From positions 1 through 42,918 of the forward strand of contig WQSH01000009.1 in assembly GCA_009787995.1 (NCBI GenBank): DNA of 42,918 bases, written 5' to 3'. The notes below the pieces were generated by a model. The model made no database searches. It was not told the DNA's origin and saw only the letters and a list, made by a program, of their open reading frames with translations. Made by a program: the position numbers and the translations under genes. How positions within the stretch are numbered: the stretch's first letter is position 1; each line of letters starts with the position of its first letter. Below are positions 26,501 through 33,792 of the stretch, in pieces. Source of the stretch: Oscillospiraceae bacterium (GTDB taxonomy: Bacteria; Bacillota; Clostridia; Oscillospirales; Oscillospiraceae).

Positions 26501-27498
26501 ACGCTTTGATATGCCACTTTGTAGTTGTTTCCGCTGCGGAACTCGGTACCTGTGCCATAGCTGCAGCCTCTGCTGCAGTTAAGTATGTCAATCAAAACGG
26601 GAATGAAAGCGTCCGGATTGTTTTTGTAGTCGGCAAGGTGTTCGAGGTACTCGTAAGACCTGTTTTCGCCTTCTATTTGCATTACCGAGGATTTGATGCC
26701 CAGATAATATTCAATGTTTTCACCAAGCCCTCCGGGGTTCGGAAAAAGGGCGCCCATGCCAAAATCGAATTTTTCCTTTACGCCGGAATAGTCCGCAAGG
26801 TTAATATTCTCGTTTTTTATGTGCTGCATAAGGGATTTGAACGTGACATTATGCCGAATAAGTCCAAGCCCCCTTTTTGATTCGATTTCGACCTTCTTTG
26901 CGACACAAGGGCTTAAAAAAGCAAGCTCCTCGTCTATGTTTTCGTAACGCTTAAGGTAAATGGCGGTGCACATCATGGGGCTTTGTATCGGCATAATATT
27001 GGGCAATAGCTCATGATGATACATTTCGATATGGCGGACTATCGTGGGGCAAGGCTGCGCCACGTTGCCGTAAGTGTCAGTTTTAGAAATATAGTTGAGG
27101 TAGCCCCAGGTGGTGATATCAGCGCCAAAGCTTGCGAGATAAAATTGTTTGACCCCAAGGCTTTTAAGATAGCCCAGAACATGCTCGCATTCGTCCGGGT
27201 AGTTTAGAAAAAAAGAAGGCGCAATGATTACAGAATAACTTTTGCCCAGCTTTAAGTCTGAGAGAAAAGACCCACAATCATCCCTATAGTGCCTGACATT
27301 GTGGACACAGGTATCAAGGCATGTGCCGCAGAGGATACATGCCTTCTCATCTACACACATGCTGTATTCGCCGTCGCTACTCATAACGGAGACATTTGAC
27401 TCCAATATGGGGCATCCATGAATACATTTGTTGCAGTTTATGCAGCCCTCAACATCTGTATAAATCAAGCCATTGTTGTAGTCTTCAAGCTTTAGCAT
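23560..27498 (-). CDS. Sensory [FeFe]-hydrogenase-domain hybrid histidine kinase
   Basis: A 1312-residue cytoplasmic sensor. Order: two [4Fe-4S] ferredoxin motifs (C19-C29, C54-C64); hydrogenase large-subunit domain to about 345 with H-cluster-type cysteines C150 (AQPCPTI), C198 (SPCVAKKVE), C308 and C312 (NCSRGCSYG); Fe-S motif near C414-C439 (CSACGYPSC); two PAS domains (about 458-575, 588-705); HisKA with H733 (MSHEIRTP); HATPase (about 840-950, DMGQGM, GSGLGL); receiver with D1043; HPt with H1179 (HAMKSA). The residue before C150 is Pro, not the proton-relay Cys of catalytic enzymes, as in sensory types. Start at ATG 27498 after GGGGGTG; the ORF track start is longer without support. Likely senses H2 or redox and signals to the HD-GYP regulator. 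Confidence 0.88.
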   Translation of the reverse strand: MLKLEDYNNGLIYTDVEGCINCNKCIHGCPILESNVSVMSSDGEYSMCVDEKACILCGTCLDTCVHNVRHYRDDCGSFLSDLKLGKSYSVIIAPSFFLNYPDECEHVLGYLKSLGVKQFYLASFGADITTWGYLNYISKTDTYGNVAQPCPTIVRHIEMYHHELLPNIMPIQSPMMCTAIYLKRYENIDEELAFLSPCVAKKVEIESKRGLGLIRHNVTFKSLMQHIKNENINLADYSGVKEKFDFGMGALFPNPGGLGENIEYYLGIKSSVMQIEGENRSYEYLEHLADYKNNPDAFIPVLIDILNCSRGCSYGTGTEFRSGNNYKVAYQSVSSLRKLKFESMGNQGENMPLTPADRFERLNKRFENLRLDDFMCEYEKAEPLHKNAISEAEIEAIFREKLLKLSENDKHVDCSACGYPSCMDMAEAIALGINHHNNCVYFVKHTLAENTIMMEQRLKAMLDASPMLCAIFDENFNIIEVNEEAANILKLRNKQEYIDRFFELSPEYQRDGKPSREKARGAILDALETGKGYLPEWIHISSDGETIPVEVYLERVKLGDKYVAIVYARDLRESYKLEEIEKNAQQKLKAMLNASPILCAIYDENHKVLEANQAAATLFGLSDKQYYIDRFFDLCPEYQPDGTPTREKVTQILDLAFEKGKIECEWMHCTLEGKPIPCQVYLECVNLGGRNAVMAYVWDLSEQKEMLTKLEESLSREQAANNAKTKFLSNMSHEIRTPMNSVLGIAEMQLQKDTHTSETEEAFFRIYNSSRLLLSIINDILDLSKVEAGKMEILPAPYETASMIIDTVQLNLIYIGSKRIEFKLSVDENLPEFLIGDEIRVKQVLNNIISNAFKYTLEGVVSLSFVVEDIGEGDELTLVATVNDMGQGMSEEQLGSLFGDEFTRFNLKDNRAIEGSGLGLVISHKLIKMMGGEIFVESELGKGSTFTVHLPQRRKGQDVLGPTVVEKMQNLDDTQKSMKKISKLNCEPMPYGRVLVVDDVESNLHVAKGFLLPYKLAVDTAESGELAIEKIEEGEVYDIIFMDHMMPEMDGIEATRIIQGMGYDHPIVALTANALSDSVQMFMDNGFSGFISKPVDLNQLDKYLLRFIRDKQPQEVIERARRAKADNLDIGNVNEDTLTDMLVDSFLRDARTSIDIINPLFLRQELDEKALQSYTIQTHAMKSALFNIGRLALSDTAGVLETAGRGGDMAVIREETPRFLDLLHEVVRDLEKRSIQDSPEEDENPSLLRSQLLDIKKACDDFDIDAADNAFEAIDPKSCSKQTKALLSSIADHLLCGELEDAAALIDQTIAE

Positions 27499-27861
27499 CA
27501 CAAAGCACCCCCACACAGTTTGACCCTTTTTGAGCCTATTAAGACGCACCGATAGATTGCCTACCCCACGCGCACATAACATAAGCACCAAAAATCAAAT
27601 CCCACCCAAGCCCAGCTACTTTAACATATTATTTGCCACATATCAAGCGGCTCTGGCAGCTTTAACTTTTTATTTTCACTATATCAGGTTGATTTGTTCA
27701 ATTTGTTCATATCTTATGGATATTATTTATAAAAAAAAGCGTATGTTTTGGTAATAACAGCTTAATTATGTATAAAATATACCGCAATATACGTATTATG
27801 CTTGATAGTGAATACTGTATGTACTAAAATACTACTCCGAGGGATAGAAGGGAGCAGTGAT
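27499..27861. promoter_or_regulatory. Divergent control region, kinase and Rrf2 genes
   Basis: 363 bp, AT-rich. For the Rrf2 direction there are two candidate promoters: TTGATA (27802-27807)-N17-TAAAAT (27825-27830), and an upstream TTGGTA-N17-TATAAA. The first spacer and -10 contain ACTGTATGTACT and ACT repeats that could be an Rrf2-type site (autoregulation, inferred). For the kinase direction I see no convincing promoter. No ORF beyond shadows. Confidence 0.5.
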
Positions 27862-28266
27862 ATGCTTTTTACTAAAGAATGTGACTATGGACTTCGCATT
27901 ATTCGTGCACTTGCAAGTGGCAAAAAAGCAACTGCAGAAGAAATTTGTGAGGCTGAGACAATTCCCGGGCAGTTTGCGTACAAAATCCTCAAAAAGCTGG
28001 AGCGCTCCGGATGGCTGATGAGCAGCAGAGGGCGCGAGGGTGGATATTGGCTTGTAAAGTCGCTTGATTCCATGTCAATTTATGATGTCGTTTCCGCCAT
28101 CGACGAAAACCTATTTATCAATGAGTGTCTGCGGCGTGATCGTTCGTGCTTAAAAAATATCGAAGACCAGCCATGCGTGATACATAAGGAGCTTAGGCGA
28201 GTGCAGGGGACGTTGGTAGATGAGCTGAAACGGAGCAAGCTCAGTGCACTTGTCGCCGTAGAATAG
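27862..28266 (+). CDS. Rrf2-family regulator, probable Fe-S sensor
   Basis: A 134-residue winged-helix regulator of the Rrf2/IscR/NsrR family. DNA-binding part: FTKECDYGLRIIRAL, then GQFAYKILKKLERSGWLMS and the wing GREGGYWL. The sensor loop has C89, C96, C105 and H108 (ECLRRDRSC ... PCVIH), similar to the IscR arrangement, so it probably binds a [2Fe-2S] or [4Fe-4S] cluster. Start at ATG 27862 with AAGGGAG before it; the ORF track start is 20 codons upstream without SD. Divergent from the hydrogenase-domain kinase, so a joint redox circuit is likely. Confidence 0.87.
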   Translation: MLFTKECDYGLRIIRALASGKKATAEEICEAETIPGQFAYKILKKLERSGWLMSSRGREGGYWLVKSLDSMSIYDVVSAIDENLFINECLRRDRSCLKNIEDQPCVIHKELRRVQGTLVDELKRSKLSALVAVE

Positions 28267-28293
28267 TGTCAGCCTTTGTGCTTTTGCTTGCGG

Positions 28294-28317
28294 CCAGGCC
28301 TGTGGGAACAGGTCTGG
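28294..28317 (+). terminator. Hairpin downstream of Rrf2 gene
   Basis: CCAGGCCTGT / ACAGGTCTGG (10 bp with one G-U, loop 4) followed by TTGTGTTGTG. A modest terminator candidate; the U-tract is interrupted. Confidence 0.5.
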
Positions 28318-28337
28318 TTGTGTTGTGCGGCATGCGA

Positions 28338-28388
28338 AAATCCCCTTGAAACTCGTTTTGGAGATGTCCTCGAGCTTCAAGGGGATTT
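28338..28388 (-). terminator. Terminator of tRNA-Pro
   Basis: A 13-bp perfect stem (AAATCCCCTTGAA / TTCAAGGGGATTT, loop 25) begins directly at the encoded CCA end of tRNA-Pro; on the minus strand the stem ends in TTTT. Confidence 0.7.
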
Positions 28389-28464
28389 GGTCGGAGTGCC
28401 GGGATTCGAACCCGGGGCCTCTTGGTCCCGAACCAAGCGCGATACCAAACTTCGCCACACCCCG
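28388..28464 (-). tRNA. tRNA-Pro (CGG)
   Basis: Minus-strand cloverleaf: acceptor CGGGGTG/CACTCCG, anticodon arm CTTGG-TTCGGGA-CCAAG giving anticodon CGG, T-loop TTCGAAT, discriminator A and encoded CCA. Single tRNA with own promoter and terminator. Confidence 0.93.
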
Positions 28465-28485
28465 ACGATGAAAGCAGCGAAATGT

Positions 28486-28537
28486 ATTTTAAATCACTTT
28501 TATACATATTGCAAGAACTTTTTTTATTAGTTATACT
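28486..28537. promoter_or_regulatory. Divergent promoters sharing a palindromic -35
   Basis: TTGCAA at 28509-28514 is its own reverse complement. Plus strand: TTGCAA-N17-TATACT (28532-28537) toward the phosphorylase operon. Minus strand: TTGCAA-N17-TAAAAT (28491-28486) toward tRNA-Pro. Both spacers are exactly 17 nt. Confidence 0.65.
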
Positions 28538-28587
28538 GTAGATAATCCGAATATATCTAACCATATCTAAAATATAGGGGGTTTACC

Positions 28588-29415
28588 ATGAGCGATATAT
28601 ATACTAAGCTCACAAATTGCCTGGAGCAAGTAAAGGCGAAAACTGACTTTAAGCCCAAGGTGGCGCTGGTTCTCGGCTCAGGGCTGGGCGGCTACGCACA
28701 GGAGATAGACGCTGCGGCTGCGATAAGCTATGAGGACATCGGCGGATTCCCGGTCAGCACTGTACCGGGGCATCAGGGGCGCTTTGTTTTCGGCCATGTT
28801 GGCGATGTGCCCGTGGTTATTATGCAGGGGCGGGTTCACTACTATGAGGGCTACGATATAAGCGACGTCGTCCTGCCGATTAGGCTGATGGGGCTGATGG
28901 GTGCGGAAATTTTGATGCTCACGAACGCCGTGGGGTCAATCAACAAGCAGTTTGTGGCCGGGGATTTTATGCTGATTAGAGACCATATATTGTATGGCGT
29001 GCCGTCGCCTCTTATAGGCAGCAATGTCGACCAGCTGGGAACGAGGTTTCCTGACATGAGCGAGATTTATAGGAACTCGCTCTGCGAGGAGATACTGTCC
29101 GCCGCAAAGAGTTTGGACATAAACCTGCACGAGGGCACATACCTCCAGACTTCGGGGCCGAATTTTGAGACCCCGGCGGAAATAAGGGCTTATGGTGCGC
29201 TCGGGGCCGACGTGGTCGGCATGAGCACTGCCTGCGAGGCTGTCGCTGCAAATCATATGGGACTCAAGGTTTGCGGAATTTCATGCGTGTCTAACCTTGC
29301 CGCAGGCATCTCAAAAACACCGCTTACGCACGACGAGGTTCAAGAAATGGCAGACAAAGCCGCCCCGCGCTTTAAGGCACTGGTAACGGAATCCATTAAG
29401 CGGATTGGCGGGTGA
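28588..29415 (+). CDS. punA: Purine nucleoside phosphorylase, trimeric type
   Basis: A 275-residue enzyme that splits inosine and guanosine with phosphate in purine salvage. Family signatures: ALVLGSGLGG near the N-terminus, VPGHQGRFVFGHV, GRVHYYEGY, LTNAVGSIN, GPNFETPAEIRAY and GMSTACEAVAANH, all in the order of the PunA/PNP I family. The length is normal. SD AGGGGG before ATG. It is the first gene of an operon with two enzymes of unknown role, to which it is coupled by a GTGA overlap. Confidence 0.93.
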   Translation: MSDIYTKLTNCLEQVKAKTDFKPKVALVLGSGLGGYAQEIDAAAAISYEDIGGFPVSTVPGHQGRFVFGHVGDVPVVIMQGRVHYYEGYDISDVVLPIRLMGLMGAEILMLTNAVGSINKQFVAGDFMLIRDHILYGVPSPLIGSNVDQLGTRFPDMSEIYRNSLCEEILSAAKSLDINLHEGTYLQTSGPNFETPAEIRAYGALGADVVGMSTACEAVAANHMGLKVCGISCVSNLAAGISKTPLTHDEVQEMADKAAPRFKALVTESIKRIGG

Positions 29416-31232
29416 CGGCTTTGGATTTTGCGCTTGAGCGCATATTGCAGAGGGTTCAGAGGCCTGCTCGGTATGTCGGCGGGGAGTATGGGCAGGTTGT
29501 TAAGGATAAGGCTGAGGTCGATGTCCGGGTTGCCTACTGTTTTCCCGACACATATGAGATAGGCATGTCCAACCTTGGGCTGCGCATAATGTATGGGGTC
29601 TTTAATGGGCTTGGCGGGGTTTGGTGCGAGCGAGCCTTTGCCCCTTGGGTAGATATGGAAAGCGAGATGCGCAGGTATGGGGTCGCCCTGTATGGGCTTG
29701 AGAGCGGCGACCCTATTAGCGGTTTCGATATAATTGCGTTTTCAATCGGCTATGAGCTTTCGTATACGAACGTGCTTAATATGCTTGATTTGGCGGGGGT
29801 TGCCGTGCGTTCCAGCGACAGAGGGGAGGACGCCCCTCTTGTGATTGCAGGTGGAGTATGCTGCTTTAACCCTGAGCCGCTCGCCGACTTTATCGATTTG
29901 TTTTTCATTGGAGAGGGAGAGGATGCCGCTTGCGAGATTATCGGGCTTTTCCGTGAGTGCGGCGACAAGCGGGACTTTCTGGAGGCGGCATCGAAGCTTG
30001 ACGGCGTCTACGTGCCGTCACTCTGCGAGGCCTTTTATAATGACGATGGCACTGTCGGCAAAATTGTGCCTCGGCAGGGTGTTTCGTTTCCGGTCAAAAA
30101 ACGGATTGTCGCCGACTTGGACTCATCGCCTTTTCCTGTGGATTCTATAGTCCCGTCGACCGGGCTTGTGCATGACAGGGTAGTTCTGGAGCTCTTTCGG
30201 GGCTGTATACGCGGCTGCAGGTTTTGCCAGGCGGGGCATGTGAGCCGCCCGGTGCGTTCGCGCTCCTGCGGCACGCTGGTGGAGCAGGGGATAGAGTCGC
30301 TGAAAGCTTCGGGGTACGACGAGCTTGCCCTGCTGTCGCTCAGCACAAGCGACTATGGCGAGATATTCCAGCTTTGCGACGGACTTATTCAGTGGTGCGA
30401 GCCTAGGAGGATAAACCTGTCGCTGCCGTCGCTGCGAGCTGACAATTTTAGCGTGGAGCTGATGGAGCGCGTTCAAAAGGTGCGCAAGGCAGGGCTGACC
30501 TTTGCGCCGGAGGCGGGCAGCCAGCGGCTGCGCGACATAGTAAATAAGAACCTGACTGAGGGCGAGCTGCTTGAAACCTGCCGCATTGCGTTTGAGGGCG
30601 GCTGGAACAGCGTCAAGCTCTATTTTATGCTGGGCCTGCCATTTGAAACGGATGAGGATGTCGTGGGGATTGCAAGGCTCTCGCAGGCTGTCCTGCACAC
30701 GTGGAAGCAACATGCAAAAAGCAAAAGCAGGGGAGTCCGGATAACCGTCAGCACGTCCTGCTTTATTCCAAAGCCGCACACGCCATTTCAATGGGAAGCG
30801 CAGATTACGATGGATGAGTACCTAAGGCGCGTCGAGCTGCTTAGGGCCTCGATGCGGTCAAAGGCCATAAACTATAAATGGCATTCGCCGGAGCAGGGCT
30901 TTGTCGAGGCAGCTCTGGCTCGAGGGGACAGGCGCTTGGGTGCAGTTATTGAGGCGGCTTGGGAGAGCGGCTCCCGGTTTGACTCTTGGGACGAATGCTT
31001 TTCGCTCCCGAATTGGGCTAGTGCGTTTGAGAAATGCGGCATTGACCCCAAATTCTACGCTAACAGAGAGCGCAGTGACGACGAGGTTCTGCCCTGGAGC
31101 GTTGTTACAGCGGGCGTCAGCGAGGGGCATCTTAGACGGGAGCGGGACGCGGCGCGGGCGGGGAAAAAGACTCCGGACTGCAGGGAGCTCTGCTCAAATT
31201 GCGGTGTGGGGTGTGTTGCCAATGGAAAATAA
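29412..31232 (+). CDS. B12-binding-type radical SAM protein (TIGR03960 family)
   Basis: A 606-residue protein with an N-terminal Rossmann-like, B12-binding-type region (about 35-190) and a radical SAM barrel with CIRGCRFC (Cys 265, 269, 272). The end has a further cysteine group (CRELCSNCGVGC). The family is widespread in Clostridia next to DUF2344 proteins; its reaction is unknown, RNA or ribosome modification having been guessed. GTG start overlapping the phosphorylase stop. Confidence 0.88.
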   Translation: MTALDFALERILQRVQRPARYVGGEYGQVVKDKAEVDVRVAYCFPDTYEIGMSNLGLRIMYGVFNGLGGVWCERAFAPWVDMESEMRRYGVALYGLESGDPISGFDIIAFSIGYELSYTNVLNMLDLAGVAVRSSDRGEDAPLVIAGGVCCFNPEPLADFIDLFFIGEGEDAACEIIGLFRECGDKRDFLEAASKLDGVYVPSLCEAFYNDDGTVGKIVPRQGVSFPVKKRIVADLDSSPFPVDSIVPSTGLVHDRVVLELFRGCIRGCRFCQAGHVSRPVRSRSCGTLVEQGIESLKASGYDELALLSLSTSDYGEIFQLCDGLIQWCEPRRINLSLPSLRADNFSVELMERVQKVRKAGLTFAPEAGSQRLRDIVNKNLTEGELLETCRIAFEGGWNSVKLYFMLGLPFETDEDVVGIARLSQAVLHTWKQHAKSKSRGVRITVSTSCFIPKPHTPFQWEAQITMDEYLRRVELLRASMRSKAINYKWHSPEQGFVEAALARGDRRLGAVIEAAWESGSRFDSWDECFSLPNWASAFEKCGIDPKFYANRERSDDEVLPWSVVTAGVSEGHLRRERDAARAGKKTPDCRELCSNCGVGCVANGK

Positions 31233-31881
31233 ACTCAGGCTTAGATATTCAAAGGTCGGCAAGTCAAAATACCTCTCTCATCTGGATTTGTCTGCGACTT
31301 TGCGCCGCGCTATGATTCGTGCCGGGGTTTCCTTAAAGTATTCTGAGGGGTTTAATCCACATCCATACATGTCGGTGGCGCTGCCGCTTTCGGTGGGGAC
31401 TGAGAGCGTGTGCGAGCTGATGGATGTTGGCATTGCGGAGGGTTTGGAGCTTGAGGGGCTGCCGGAGAGGGTAAATCGCTGCCTGCCCGAGGGGATAAAG
31501 ATAGCCGAGGCATATTTTCCTTCCCGCAAATTCAGCGAAATAGCTTGGGTTGAAATGAGTGGGTTTTTGTATTATGATGAGAGTGTGCCTTATCGTGCTT
31601 GCGAGAGGCTGAGCGCAAGATATTCATTAGATTGCATAGAGGTAAAAAAACGGACTAAAAAAGGCGAATCTATAATAGATATTGCAAGTTTTGTTTGCGA
31701 TATGGCATTTAGCGAGTCCGATAATATTGAGGTAGCAGCAAAGCTCTCTGCGCAAAACCCCACTATAAACCCGGCTAATGTTATGGACGCCCTGGCAGGG
31801 GAATACGAGGAGCTAGCTCCGGATTTCACAAGTTTTAAAAGGCTTGAGCTATTTGATTCGGGCATGAAGGTGTTTAGGTAA
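31222..31881 (+). CDS. DUF2344/TIGR03936 radical-SAM-linked protein
   Basis: A 219-residue protein usually paired with, and in some genomes fused to, TIGR03960 proteins. It opens with LRLRYSKVGKSKYLSHLD and has the family segment YSEGFNPHPYMSVALPLSVG. ATG 31222 overlaps the end of the previous gene by 11 nt; the ORF track reports a much longer ORF because its frame is open inside the upstream gene. The two proteins presumably work together. Function unknown. Confidence 0.85.
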   Translation: MENKLRLRYSKVGKSKYLSHLDLSATLRRAMIRAGVSLKYSEGFNPHPYMSVALPLSVGTESVCELMDVGIAEGLELEGLPERVNRCLPEGIKIAEAYFPSRKFSEIAWVEMSGFLYYDESVPYRACERLSARYSLDCIEVKKRTKKGESIIDIASFVCDMAFSESDNIEVAAKLSAQNPTINPANVMDALAGEYEELAPDFTSFKRLELFDSGMKVFR

Positions 31882-32014
31882 CTGCGCCATTTGCTGTTGG
31901 TTGCCTTGTCGGGTAGTAAAAAAATAAAATGTAAACATTTTTGACTCTACTTTACTTTGATTCTTCGGTAATGTAACATGTGGGGCGAATCAGTGGGATG
32001 TTAGGAGGTCGTTT

Positions 32015-32338
32015 ATGCCAAGAAAAGAAAAAAATGCAAAGAGGGAAGTTGTTACCGAGATGTACGAGGCAATACTTTCTTTGGAGACGATGGATGAATG
32101 TGTCAGATTTTTTGATGACCTTTGCTCTGTTACAGAGCTGCGCGCGATTGAGCAGAGGTTTCAAGTTGCGCGCATGCTTAACGAGGGGCATGTATATAAC
32201 ACTATTTTAGAATATACGGGTGCTTCGAGTGCGACAATTAGCCGTGTCAACAGAAGCCTAAATTATGGCAAAGATGGTTATGACATTGTCTTTAAGCGAC
32301 TGGATGCGAAAACTGGAATAGTAAAAGCAGATGATTGA
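32015..32338 (+). CDS. yerC: YerC/YecD-family TrpR-like DNA-binding protein
   Basis: A 107-residue protein with a TrpR-type helix-turn-helix (TELRAIEQRFQVARMLNEGH, then YTGASSATISRVNRSLNYG). The family is conserved in Firmicutes with little known of its targets. SD TAGGAGG before ATG. Its end overlaps the Hsp33 start by 8 nt, so the two genes are coupled. Confidence 0.88.
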   Translation: MPRKEKNAKREVVTEMYEAILSLETMDECVRFFDDLCSVTELRAIEQRFQVARMLNEGHVYNTILEYTGASSATISRVNRSLNYGKDGYDIVFKRLDAKTGIVKADD

Positions 32339-33215
32339 AATAATTAGTATGGATCAGATTGTAAAGGCCATTTCTGAAGATGGGTTTGTTTCAATATCTG
32401 TCATAAACTCAAAAAGCTTGACTCAGCAAGCAAAGGAAATGCGAAACTGCACTCCGGTTGTGACTGCCGCATTGGGAAGGACGCTTGCGGCGGCCTCGAT
32501 AATCGGCAGCTCCATGAAGAAGGCGGGGGCGTCCCTCACTATTAGGATAGATGGCGGAGGGCCTATCGGTAGCGTAATTGTTGTTTCTGATGACGAGGGT
32601 AATGTGCGCGGATATGTTTCCAACCCCCATGCGGATGTGCCTAAGAGGGCCGATGGGAAGCTTAATGTCGGTGGCGTCGTCGGGAAGGATGGTATGTTGT
32701 CGGTAATCCGAGATTTTGGAGGAAGAGAGCCTTATACCGGTGCTTCTGCGCTTGTCAGTGGCGAGATTGCTGAGGATTTTGCCGCCTACTTTGCCGCAAG
32801 CGAACAGGTGCCTTCGGCTTGCGCTTTTGGGGTGCTTGTCGGCAGGGATAGGTCTGTGCTTGCTGCAGGTGGCTATATTGTCCAGCTTTTGCCCGGCGCT
32901 CCGGGTGGTGTTATCGACAAAGTAGAGAGCAATGTGGGCGCCACTGGGGCAGTGACCGATGTCTTATTTTCCGGTGGCGCTGATGCGCTTTTGGAGTCGG
33001 TCATGTCCGGTTTCTCTCCTAAGGTCATAGAGCGCATGCCCGTGGAATACAGGTGCACTTGCAACCGGGAGCGCTTTTTGACGGCGGTGCTGTCGCTAAG
33101 CAAGGGCGAGATTGATGAAATGGTGGCTGAGGGGGAGCCTATCGAGGTCTGCTGCCAGTTTTGCGACCATGCGTATGTATTTGAGATCAGCGAGCTCGGG
33201 GGGAGCCTACTTTAG
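32331..33215 (+). CDS. hslO: Hsp33 redox-regulated chaperone
   Basis: A 294-residue holdase chaperone activated by oxidation. The C-terminal zinc-binding cysteines are present as CTC (YRCTCNRERF) and CQFC, the CXC...CXXC arrangement of Hsp33; the N-terminal domain shows LTIRIDGGGPIGSVIVVSD and GYVSNPHADVP. The length matches the family. ATG at 32331 overlaps the stop of the TrpR-like gene; a second Met (32349) is possible. Confidence 0.93.
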   Translation: MIEIISMDQIVKAISEDGFVSISVINSKSLTQQAKEMRNCTPVVTAALGRTLAAASIIGSSMKKAGASLTIRIDGGGPIGSVIVVSDDEGNVRGYVSNPHADVPKRADGKLNVGGVVGKDGMLSVIRDFGGREPYTGASALVSGEIAEDFAAYFAASEQVPSACAFGVLVGRDRSVLAAGGYIVQLLPGAPGGVIDKVESNVGATGAVTDVLFSGGADALLESVMSGFSPKVIERMPVEYRCTCNRERFLTAVLSLSKGEIDEMVAEGEPIEVCCQFCDHAYVFEISELGGSLL

Positions 33216-33255
33216 GGCAGTGATGTTACTATTTTTGGAATTTGTATTTTTCATA

Positions 33256-33284
33256 TTGACAAGGGTTTTGCGTTTTAGTATAAT
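33256..33284 (+). promoter_or_regulatory. Consensus promoter of the tRNA operon
   Basis: Perfect TTGACA (33256-33261), 17-nt spacer, perfect TATAAT (33279-33284), 18 nt before the first tRNA. Confidence 0.9.
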
Positions 33285-33302
33285 GGCTTGGCGCAATGGT
33301 TT

Positions 33303-33378
33303 GGGAGCATAGCTCAGCTGGGAGAGCACATGCCTTACAAGCATGGGGTCACAGGTTCAAGCCCTGTTGTTCCCACCA
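33303..33378 (+). tRNA. tRNA-Val (TAC)
   Basis: Acceptor GGGAGCA/TGTTCCC, anticodon loop CTTACAA between CATGC and GCATG, T-loop TTCAAGC, encoded ACCA. First of five tRNAs. Confidence 0.95.
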
Positions 33379-33382
33379 TCGG

Positions 33383-33459
33383 GGCCCAGTAGTTCAGTTG
33401 GTTAGAACGCCAGCCTGTCACGCTGGAGGCCGACGGTTCGAGTCCGTTCTGGGTCGCCA
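33383..33459 (+). tRNA. tRNA-Asp (GTC)
   Basis: Acceptor GGCCCAG/CTGGGTC, anticodon loop CTGTCAC between CCAGC and GCTGG, T-loop TTCGAGT, encoded CCA. Only 4 nt after tRNA-Val. Confidence 0.95.
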
Positions 33460-33460
33460 T

Positions 33461-33479
33461 CGGGTGTCTTGTGCACCCG
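33461..33479 (+). other. Spacer hairpin, tRNA-Asp/tRNA-Phe
   Basis: CGGGTG-tcttgtg-CACCCG. It separates two tRNAs; probably guides processing of the precursor. Confidence 0.5.
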
Positions 33480-33485
33480 AAAAAT

Positions 33486-33561
33486 GCCTCTGTAGCTCAG
33501 TCGGTAGAGCAGTGGACTGAAAATCCACGTGTCGTTGGTTCGATTCCGACCGGAGGCACCA
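33486..33561 (+). tRNA. tRNA-Phe (GAA)
   Basis: Acceptor GCCTCTG/CGGAGGC, anticodon loop CTGAAAA between GTGGA and TCCAC, T-loop TTCGATT, encoded CCA. Confidence 0.95.
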
Positions 33562-33562
33562 A

Positions 33563-33585
33563 GCGCAATATGTCAGATATTGCGC
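33563..33585 (+). other. Spacer hairpin, tRNA-Phe/tRNA-Gly
   Basis: GCGCAATAT-gtcag-ATATTGCGC, a 9-bp perfect stem with no following T-run, between two tRNAs. Confidence 0.5.
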
Positions 33586-33590
33586 AATGC

Positions 33591-33666
33591 GCGGGCGTAG
33601 CTCATCTGGTAGAGCGCCACCTTGCCAAGGTGGAGGTAGAGGGTTCGAGCCCCTTCGCCCGCTCCA
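33591..33666 (+). tRNA. tRNA-Gly (GCC)
   Basis: Acceptor GCGGGCG/CGCCCGC, anticodon loop TTGCCAA between CCACC and GGTGG, T-loop TTCGAGC, encoded CCA. Confidence 0.95.
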
Positions 33667-33670
33667 TAAG

Positions 33671-33697
33671 GGGCATAGGCGGGAAACCCCTATGCCC
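33671..33697 (+). other. Spacer hairpin, tRNA-Gly/tRNA-Cys
   Basis: GGGCATAGG / CCTATGCCC (9 bp, loop 9), followed by GAACTTTTAA. It could be a partial terminator or processing signal. Confidence 0.5.
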
Positions 33698-33711
33698 GAA
33701 CTTTTAAGCAA

Positions 33712-33786
33712 GGCGACATAGCCAAGTGGTAAGGCAGTGGTTTGCAAAACCATCATTCCCCAGTTCGAATCTGGGTGTCGCCTCCA
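33712..33786 (+). tRNA. tRNA-Cys (GCA)
   Basis: Acceptor GGCGACA/TGTCGCC, anticodon loop TTGCAAA between GTGGT and ACCAT, T-loop TTCGAAT, encoded CCA. Last of the five. Confidence 0.95.
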
Positions 33787-33792
33787 AAAGAT

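Noticed and set aside
27530-27754. 74-aa plus-strand ORF between kinase and Rrf2 genes
   Set aside because: Overlaps the 5' region of the kinase, no SD, no recognisable content.
30901-31221. N-terminal extension of the DUF2344 protein (326-aa ORF)
   Set aside because: The extension overlaps the radical SAM gene in another frame; the protein begins at the ATG 31222, where the family similarity starts.
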